A stretch of DNA of 64,000 bases from Psychromonas arctica DSM 14288 (GTDB lineage: Bacteria > Pseudomonadota > Gammaproteobacteria > Enterobacterales > Psychromonadaceae). The translations under genes were made by a program, and so were the position numbers. Below are positions 56,086-64,000 of the stretch, in pieces. The stretch lies in the NCBI RefSeq assembly GCF_000482725.1, contig NZ_KI519482.1, forward strand, positions 56,169-120,168. The letters are read 5' to 3'. Each line of letters begins with the position of its first letter. The first letter of the stretch is position 1. The notes under the pieces were generated by a model. It saw nothing but the letters and a program-made list of their open reading frames with translations. It searched no databases and had not been told where the DNA came from.

Positions 56086-57879
56086 CTAATAACCCATACT
56101 TAATGAAGAAGGAGTACGGGGATCGGAAGCACCGAATAATCCGCTGTCTTTCTTCATGATACTTTGTGTACTACCCATGGTAGATTGAAGTTTTAGTTTA
56201 TGCCCTTTAGCTTCTAATAGTTTGATTGTATCCGCATTTAAACCTGATTCTATACGAATATAATCAGGTAACCATTGGTGGTGAATACGTGTTGCTGAAG
56301 TTGCTTCTGCGACATTCATACCATAATCGATAACATTAGAGATAACTTGTAATGTTGTTGTGATAATACGAGAACCGCCGGGTGTACCAGTCACCATAAA
56401 TAACGCGTTATCTTTTAAAATAACCGTTGGACTCATTGAGCTAAGTGGGCGCTTACCGGGGGCAATTGCATTTGCTTCGCCACCAATTAAACCATAACCA
56501 TTAGCATGGCCGGGTTTAGCTGAAAAATCATCCATTTCATTATTTAATAAAACACCTGTTCCTTGTGCAACAATACCCGACCCGTAACTATAATTTAAGG
56601 TATAAGTATTAGTCACCGCATTGCCCCATTTATCAACAATACTAAAATGTGTTGTTTGGTTACTTTCATAGGGTAAGTTAGCATCAGGTTGTACATCTTT
56701 GCTTAATGTTGCTTGATTTGGATTAATACCCGTGACTAATTGTTTAGCATACTTTTTGCTGATTAATGTTTTTACTGGTACTTTTACAAAATCACTATCA
56801 CCTAAGTGTAAACTACGGTCTGCATAAGCGCGGCGCATACTTTCAACTAAAGTATGAATATGTTGTGCGCTATTGTGTCCCATTGTAGTGATATCGTAGT
56901 TTTCTAGCATATTAAGAATTTGTACAATATGTACACCGCCCGAAGAAGGTGGCGGCATAGAGAAAACTTGATAACCACGGTAAGTCCCTTTAATAGCTTC
57001 ACGCTCTACTATGTTATAATTTGCTAGGTCCTCTTCATTGACCACGCCATCAGCTTCTTTAATACTGCTGGCTATAGCCTTTGCAACTGGCCCTTGATAA
57101 AAACCTTTTTCACCTTGCTCGCTGATTAAAGTTAACGTTTTTGCTAAATCAGTTTGTTTAAGTAGATCACCGGCTTGATAATTTGAGCCATCTTTTTTAT
57201 AAAAGATACTGCGCGTGTTAGGCCATTGACTAAGACGCTGTTGCATTGCTGTCAACGAGTTAGCTAAGTCTGCAGTTACCTCAATGCCTTGTGCGGCTAG
57301 CTTAATCGAAGGTGCCATCAGTTGTTCACGAGATAAGCTTCCGTAAGTTTTACGGGCATGCTCTAAGCCCATCACTGTGCCCGGAGTACCAATCGCTAGA
57401 CCATGAAATTTAGAAAGGTCAGGAACCACTTCACCTTCTGCATCAAGGTACATATCACGCGATGCGCTAGCAGGGGCTTTTTCTCGATAATCAATGGCGA
57501 TCACTTGTTTTTTATCTGCAAGGTAGACCAACATAAAACCACCACCGCCTAGGTTACCTGCTCTTGGTAAGGTGACTGCTAATGTATAACCCACTGCAAC
57601 GGCTGCATCTACTGCATTACCGCCTTGTTTTAAAATATCGAGACCAATTTGAGTAGCAACCGCCTCCTGCGTTGCGACCATACCACTTCTTGCCCACACA
57701 GGATGATGAATCGCCATCTGGCTATAAATAGCAGTTTGTGGAGCAGGAGTTGTAATGATTGGTGTTTCAGTCACCACCGAAGTGACCGCAAATACACTTT
57801 GGCTTACGGATAATAACAAACAGGATATGAATATATTGTTGAGAGGCTTGCTTACTGTCTTTTTAATCAGAGCTAACAT
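56086..57879 (-). CDS. ggt: Gamma-glutamyltranspeptidase
   Basis: 597 residues. Signal peptide (about 1-31, ending SVFA), then the Ntn-hydrolase precursor that cleaves itself in the periplasm. The nucleophile is T410 in NQTTHFSIVDKWGNAV. Large subunit motifs NLGGGGFMLVY and DYREKAPASASRDMYLD; small subunit NNEMDDFSAKPGHANGYGLIGGEANAIAPGKRPLSSMSPTVI. It cleaves glutathione and other gamma-glutamyl compounds, feeding amino acids back to the cell. Separate from nadD by about 35 bases on the same strand. Confidence 0.97.
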   Translation of the reverse strand: MLALIKKTVSKPLNNIFISCLLLSVSQSVFAVTSVVTETPIITTPAPQTAIYSQMAIHHPVWARSGMVATQEAVATQIGLDILKQGGNAVDAAVAVGYTLAVTLPRAGNLGGGGFMLVYLADKKQVIAIDYREKAPASASRDMYLDAEGEVVPDLSKFHGLAIGTPGTVMGLEHARKTYGSLSREQLMAPSIKLAAQGIEVTADLANSLTAMQQRLSQWPNTRSIFYKKDGSNYQAGDLLKQTDLAKTLTLISEQGEKGFYQGPVAKAIASSIKEADGVVNEEDLANYNIVEREAIKGTYRGYQVFSMPPPSSGGVHIVQILNMLENYDITTMGHNSAQHIHTLVESMRRAYADRSLHLGDSDFVKVPVKTLISKKYAKQLVTGINPNQATLSKDVQPDANLPYESNQTTHFSIVDKWGNAVTNTYTLNYSYGSGIVAQGTGVLLNNEMDDFSAKPGHANGYGLIGGEANAIAPGKRPLSSMSPTVILKDNALFMVTGTPGGSRIITTTLQVISNVIDYGMNVAEATSATRIHHQWLPDYIRIESGLNADTIKLLEAKGHKLKLQSTMGSTQSIMKKDSGLFGASDPRTPSSLSMGY

Positions 57880-57913
57880 AATGTTGTTCCTTATTTGGCA
57901 GTGGTGCGATAGG

Positions 57914-58561
57914 TTATTTATAACATTGTTGTTCTTTTATATAAGTGCATACAGATTGTGGAGTTAAAAAGTTAATACTTTTATTTGTTGCGAGTAAATC
58001 GCGTATTTCAGATGACGATATGGCCAACTGTGTTGTACTTTGAAAATAAATATGGCCCGACAAAGAACGATGTAATTGAGTAGGGTTGCTTATTTGATGT
58101 TTTCTTAATAATTCACTGATAACGCTATTGAATTGAGGGTCCCAGCCGGGTCGGTGGCTGACAACTAAATGACAATAGCTCAATATTTCTTGATATCGAT
58201 ACCAAGAGTCAAATTGAATCAGTGAATCCATGCCCATAATAAAGCACAAAGGTGTCTCAGGATACTGTTCTCTTAGCAGTTTTAAGGTGTCGATCGTATA
58301 ACTGTGAGAAGGTCGTAAAAGTTCTTGTGTAGTGAGTTGCAAAGTTGGTGTATCTTGAATGGCTAATTGCACCATATCAATACGTTGTTGCGCACTGGCC
58401 ATGCTTTTGGCTTTATGTGGAGCGATATAATTAGGCATTAAGTATAGCGCTTGTAAAGCCAAAGCTTGTTGGATTTCTAGTGCAGGGCGCAGGTGTCCAA
58501 AATGAATGGGGTCAAAGGTGCCCCCTAAAAAACCTATTGCTGTTTGATTGCTTTTATTCAT
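57914..58561 (-). CDS. nadD: Nicotinate-nucleotide adenylyltransferase NadD
   Basis: 215 residues. Nucleotidyltransferase fold; FLGGTFDPIHFGHLRPALE (GxFxPxHxGH) binds ATP, and the C-terminal ISSSEIRDLLA is the second signature. It makes deamido-NAD from nicotinate mononucleotide. Follows holA by 25 bases in the leuS-lptE-holA-nadD order. The rsfS and rlmH genes that usually come next in gammaproteobacteria are missing here. Confidence 0.97.
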   Translation of the reverse strand: MNKSNQTAIGFLGGTFDPIHFGHLRPALEIQQALALQALYLMPNYIAPHKAKSMASAQQRIDMVQLAIQDTPTLQLTTQELLRPSHSYTIDTLKLLREQYPETPLCFIMGMDSLIQFDSWYRYQEILSYCHLVVSHRPGWDPQFNSVISELLRKHQISNPTQLHRSLSGHIYFQSTTQLAISSSEIRDLLATNKSINFLTPQSVCTYIKEQQCYK

Positions 58562-58586
58562 AGCAAGGTATCCTTAAGGGCTAGCT

Positions 58587-59585
58587 CTATTTTAAAAATT
58601 GATAACAGATCGCATCTAACTGTAACCAAGTATCTGATTTATTTTCAACCTTAACCGAGACCTCTAATTGCGCACATTGAATCAGCATATTTTCTAATTG
58701 TTTGGTTTTTAGTCGGGTTAAAGCATTCGTTACTAAGGCTTGTTTCGCAGGCCACAGTTTTGGTTTTTGTTGTGCCAATAAAGCAGCTAATGGCTGTTTT
58801 TTGAGTTGATAGGCATAGGCAAGTAGCTTTTGTATTTCACTACTTATTGTTGCACTGAGTAACAATAATTCAGTGCCTTCAGCATGTAGTTGCTTGATGA
58901 TACGTGAATTACGCGCTTTATCACCAGCCAAAAGGCTATCCACCCACTGGAATAGACTAAAGTGATTATGAGTGGTAATACTTTGTTCTACCTGAGTAAG
59001 GTGTAAATGTTGTTTAGGAAATAAAATAGAGAGCTTTTCTATTTCCTGTTTGGCGGCTAATAAATTACCTTCAAAATGTAACACCAGAAAATCGATAACT
59101 TCCGAATTAGCCGTTAAACCAACAAATTTAAGGCGCTGAAATAACCATTGTGGAAAGCGTTGTGGTAACAGGGCATTGGTTGAAATAAATAAACCTTGTT
59201 GCTCTAACTTATTAAACCAGACACTTTTTAATTGTTGGCTATTAAGTTTTGGCCCCTTTAACACTAATAGAATATCTTCATTTAAAAGTGGAGTGATTTC
59301 ACGAATAAAATCAGTATTTTCTTTGGTTGTTTTAGAAAGGGTGAGTTCAATAATTTGCTTTTCAGAGAATAAAGACAAAGTATTAAATTGACTAAAGATT
59401 TGGTCTTTATCGAAATTTCCATCCAAACTATAGCTAAAACGCTCTAGAAAACCTTGTTTTTTGGCATGAGATTGAATCTGCTCGAAAGCTTCAATGGACA
59501 GTAAAGGTTCATCGCCGAAGATTAAACAACAGGTCGGCAGTTTTTTTTGAATATGACTGCTTAATTGCTCTGGATAAATGCGCAT
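58587..59585 (-). CDS. holA: DNA polymerase III subunit delta HolA
   Basis: 332 residues, the usual length. Opens the sliding clamp in the clamp loader. N-terminal MRIYPEQLSSHIQKKLPTCCLIFGDEPLL, DGNFDKDQIFSQFNTLSLFSEKQIIEL (clamp contact region) and the C-terminal helical domain starting near LLLLSATISSEIQKLL. It begins five bases after lptE ends, so they are coupled. Confidence 0.95.
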   Translation of the reverse strand: MRIYPEQLSSHIQKKLPTCCLIFGDEPLLSIEAFEQIQSHAKKQGFLERFSYSLDGNFDKDQIFSQFNTLSLFSEKQIIELTLSKTTKENTDFIREITPLLNEDILLVLKGPKLNSQQLKSVWFNKLEQQGLFISTNALLPQRFPQWLFQRLKFVGLTANSEVIDFLVLHFEGNLLAAKQEIEKLSILFPKQHLHLTQVEQSITTHNHFSLFQWVDSLLAGDKARNSRIIKQLHAEGTELLLLSATISSEIQKLLAYAYQLKKQPLAALLAQQKPKLWPAKQALVTNALTRLKTKQLENMLIQCAQLEVSVKVENKSDTWLQLDAICYQFLK

Positions 59586-59590
59586 TGAAA

Positions 59591-60118
59591 TTACTCAGCC
59601 GATGGATCTTGCATGCTTAACATAGTCGAAATAACATGATCTGCTGCCACCGCACGTAACTCTTTGGTCAATAATTCCGCTTCTCGAGATTTGGCTAAGG
59701 CTTGTGTTGAATCGTCTAGAAAATCTCGATACAAATTAACACTAAAATCACGGGGGGTATAATTAGGCAGCTTCAAAGAATACTTCATGACATAACCAAT
59801 TTCTTTTTCTGCATTCTGAGCATTGGCATATAAAGAGATGGTACGTTCACTTTGACGTTCTGATTTAAGGTGTAATATTGCAGAACTTGGTGATGATTCT
59901 GTTAAAATTTTAATATTTGCACCACGTAAGCGTAATCTCACTAAGCGCGCTAATTCACCCTTTGGATTATTAGTTTGTAAGTAAATCTCTGGAAATTTTT
60001 CAACTAAACCATTGTTATGTTTAAGGTGAAATCCACAGCCACTAAGAAAAAAAGTCATGATCAACGTTGTTAATAACAACTTATGACGATAAAAAGCTTG
60101 AAGGTTAAATGAGTGCAT
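59591..60118 (-). CDS. lptE: LPS-assembly lipoprotein LptE
   Basis: 175 residues. Signal peptide with a lipobox LSGC (cysteine about 28), so an outer-membrane lipoprotein. GCGFHLKHNNGLVEKFPEIYLQ and the later YANAQNAEKEIGYVMKYSL match LptE, which plugs the LptD barrel and helps place lipopolysaccharide in the outer leaflet. In the conserved leuS-lptE-holA-nadD order. Confidence 0.95.
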   Translation of the reverse strand: MHSFNLQAFYRHKLLLTTLIMTFFLSGCGFHLKHNNGLVEKFPEIYLQTNNPKGELARLVRLRLRGANIKILTESSPSSAILHLKSERQSERTISLYANAQNAEKEIGYVMKYSLKLPNYTPRDFSVNLYRDFLDDSTQALAKSREAELLTKELRAVAADHVISTMLSMQDPSAE

Positions 60119-60182
60119 AAACAGCCTTTTGATAGCATTTAATTGAGGTTAGAGAACAAACGAGGTTTGCTATTGTATTTAA

Positions 60183-60226
60183 TAACAAACCCCTCAATCT
60201 AATTAAATAAAGTGAGGGGTTTGTTA
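60183..60226 (-). terminator. Hairpin between leuS and lptE
   Basis: TAACAAACCCCTCA (60183-60196) pairs perfectly over 14 bases with TGAGGGGTTTGTTA (60213-60226), 16-base loop. The U-rich tail on the minus strand is broken up. It may end leuS transcription or dampen it before lptE; partial read-through would keep lptE-holA-nadD expressed. Confidence 0.65.
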
Positions 60227-60329
60227 AAATAAATGAGTAACGCTCGCTATTAAAATATTACTTTTTAACGTTAATTACTCATTAATTCTACTTATTAACA
60301 GCTAGTTAGCAATGATTAATTAGCAGCGA

Positions 60330-62960
<2,631 letters not shown>

Positions 62961-63142
62961 TTAGGATACAGGAGCAGGCGCTTGGCAACAATATTTATGA
63001 AGAATGAAGCTGATTTTTTTAAAAAAAATGAATTAATGAGAACAAGAACGGTCAAATATGACAATTAATTGATCATAATTTCTGAAAATTGTCGTAAGGT
63101 TATATAGTTAAGGATTTCCCCGACATTAAACATGGAGGCCAC

Positions 63143-63781
63143 GTGGCTAAATTACATCAAGAGTTACTAGTTAACGATCAAGAGTTCGAGCTGCTATCTG
63201 AAATGTTGCTTGAAACTGAAATCATGAATGGTAAAGAACATAAGTACGATATTTCTGGTCAATCTGGTGGCAAAGAAGCCCTATTGTTTCAGCTTGGGTT
63301 AGCAGATGATTTGCAATTAGTAGCAAATTACGGTGATCACCACCTTGTTTTTCCAGTGCAAATGGAAATGGGGGATTTCACTAATTTCAGTATGTCATTA
63401 AAATCACCAAAAATTTACGAAACAGGTGAACATCTTCGTTCTTGGCGTTTAGCTGCTGATAAAACGATGAGTATTGTTAATGAGGCCGGTGAACTGTTGC
63501 CTTATCATGTTAAAGACTTATCAGCGTCTGGTATTTCCTTATTAATTGAAGATAATGAAAATGCTGCATTACCCGAGGTCCTCAATAATCTGTATTTACA
63601 ATTACCAGACCGTGAACGCCTCCCTATTTGTGGTTCGCAAATACGCCGTATTGATCAGCATACTGTCGCTTATTCATTGGGCAAAGGAACAGACGATTCC
63701 GTGCTATCTTCATTAACTGAATACTTATTCGAATGTCATGCGGAACAACATCCTGAAGCGCATATAAGTCGATTTAAGTAA
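63143..63781 (+). CDS. PilZ domain protein
   Basis: 212 residues. Start GTG 63143 behind a strong GGAGG about six bases upstream. The C-terminal part carries a PilZ-like core: RSWRLAADKTMSIVNEAGELLPYHVKDLSASGISLLIED with D-x-S-x-x-G. The usual RxxxR is only partly recognisable (LRSWR), so c-di-GMP binding is likely but not certain. The N-terminal half (about 1-95) is not a YcgR domain I recognise. Faces leuS divergently, with about 225 bases between; a terminator follows. Confidence 0.75.
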   Translation: MAKLHQELLVNDQEFELLSEMLLETEIMNGKEHKYDISGQSGGKEALLFQLGLADDLQLVANYGDHHLVFPVQMEMGDFTNFSMSLKSPKIYETGEHLRSWRLAADKTMSIVNEAGELLPYHVKDLSASGISLLIEDNENAALPEVLNNLYLQLPDRERLPICGSQIRRIDQHTVAYSLGKGTDDSVLSSLTEYLFECHAEQHPEAHISRFK

Positions 63782-63819
63782 TTGTTTTGTTTGAAATTTA
63801 GTCTTAATGTTGTTTATTT

Positions 63820-63858
63820 AAACTGTTTGTTCGATTATTCGCCAAGCAGTTTTTTTTT
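63820..63858 (+). terminator. Terminator after the PilZ gene
   Basis: AAACTGTTTG (63820-63829) pairs with CAAGCAGTTT (63843-63852), one G-U pair, 13-base loop, followed by TTTTTT. It isolates the PilZ gene from the tRNA. Confidence 0.85.
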
Positions 63859-63870
63859 GTCAAAATAAAC

Positions 63871-63900
63871 TTTACAACAGTGAGGCTAGTTCTGTATTAT
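63871..63900 (+). promoter_or_regulatory. Promoter of tRNA-Ser
   Basis: TTTACA (63871-63876), an 18-base spacer and TATTAT (63895-63900), about 14 bases before the tRNA. A good sigma-70 pair directly upstream of the tRNA gene. Confidence 0.7.
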
Positions 63901-63914
63901 TCACCTCGTTCTGC

Positions 63915-64000
63915 GGAGGGGTGGCAGAGCGGCTGAATGCACTGGTCTTGAAAACCAGCGAGGGTTAATAGCTCTCCGAGAGTTCAAATCTCTCCTCCTC
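63915..64000 (+). tRNA. tRNA-Ser (anticodon UGA), 3' end cut by window
   Basis: Class II tRNA with a long variable arm. The acceptor 5' strand GGAGGGG is at 63915-63921. The anticodon stem CTGGT/ACCAG encloses loop CTTGAAA with anticodon TGA at 63949-63951. The T arm GAGAG-TTCAAAT-CTCTC is at 63978-63994. The 3' acceptor strand (CTCCTC so far) is one base short at the window edge, and the discriminator and any encoded CCA lie outside. It reads UCA and UCG serine codons. Confidence 0.97.

Overview
This is an AT-rich chromosomal window from a gammaproteobacterium. It is packed with single-copy housekeeping genes in the order typical of the Vibrionales/Alteromonadales side of the class: ycgN-mltB-ycgL facing minCDE, maf facing yceD-rpmF-plsX-fabHDG-acpP-fabF-pabC-mltG-tmk-holB-tatD, purMN facing DUF2066-hda, pheST-ihfA, and leuS-lptE-holA-nadD. 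Gene content, low GC and several marine-type families (DUF2066, DUF2069, DUF2987, LpxR, many c-di-GMP proteins) suggest a cold or marine genus such as Psychromonas or a relative. That placement is inference from recognised proteins, not a database result. No prophage, insertion sequence, CRISPR array or rRNA operon was seen.

Layout. 1-4887: the end of oppA, then oppBCDF, an oligopeptide importer closed by a bidirectional terminator. 4944-8704: purN and purM on the minus strand, then DUF2066 and hda on the plus strand. 8895-12156: a small secreted EF-hand protein, then minus-strand genes (DUF2069, arsC-like, ycgN, lytic transglycosylase, ycgL). 12283-14108: minCDE. 14264-15639: a periplasmic cyclophilin and a YajG-like lipoprotein. 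15640-16517: an 880-base gene-free stretch with a perfect inverted pair of DnaA-box sequences upstream of uvrB. 18863-22377: a diguanylate cyclase, a glutaredoxin, two uncharacterised genes and maf. 22514-33934: the fatty-acid/phospholipid and cell-envelope cluster, followed by a FAH-family gene. 34112-38760: pheS, pheT, ihfA and a sirtuin deacylase.

38761-39568 is a gene-free stretch carrying a tandem array of inverted-repeat units. It is followed by an unknown membrane protein, a DUF2987-like protein, gph and an FAD oxidoreductase. 43770-47486 (minus strand) holds a dGTPase-like protein, YceI, cytochrome b561 and a GST. 47687-48884 is a metal module: a CDF-type transporter faces a MerR regulator across a promoter with the 19-base spacer typical of that family. 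48975-55819 holds a thioesterase, a DUF2007 protein, a GNAT protein, a decayed DUF1275 gene, a CHASE4-like GGDEF protein, a PilZ/YcgR-like protein and an LpxR-like outer-membrane protein. 56086-62918 (minus strand) holds ggt, nadD, holA, lptE and leuS. The window ends with a second PilZ protein and tRNA-Ser(UGA), cut just before its 3' end.

Functionally, most of the window serves growth: peptide uptake, purine and lipid synthesis, septum placement, replication control and aminoacyl-tRNA synthesis. Accessory interest is concentrated in the c-di-GMP genes, the metal module, the repeat array, the DUF1275 pseudogene and the DnaA-box palindrome. I found no strong candidate for a wholly new multi-gene system.
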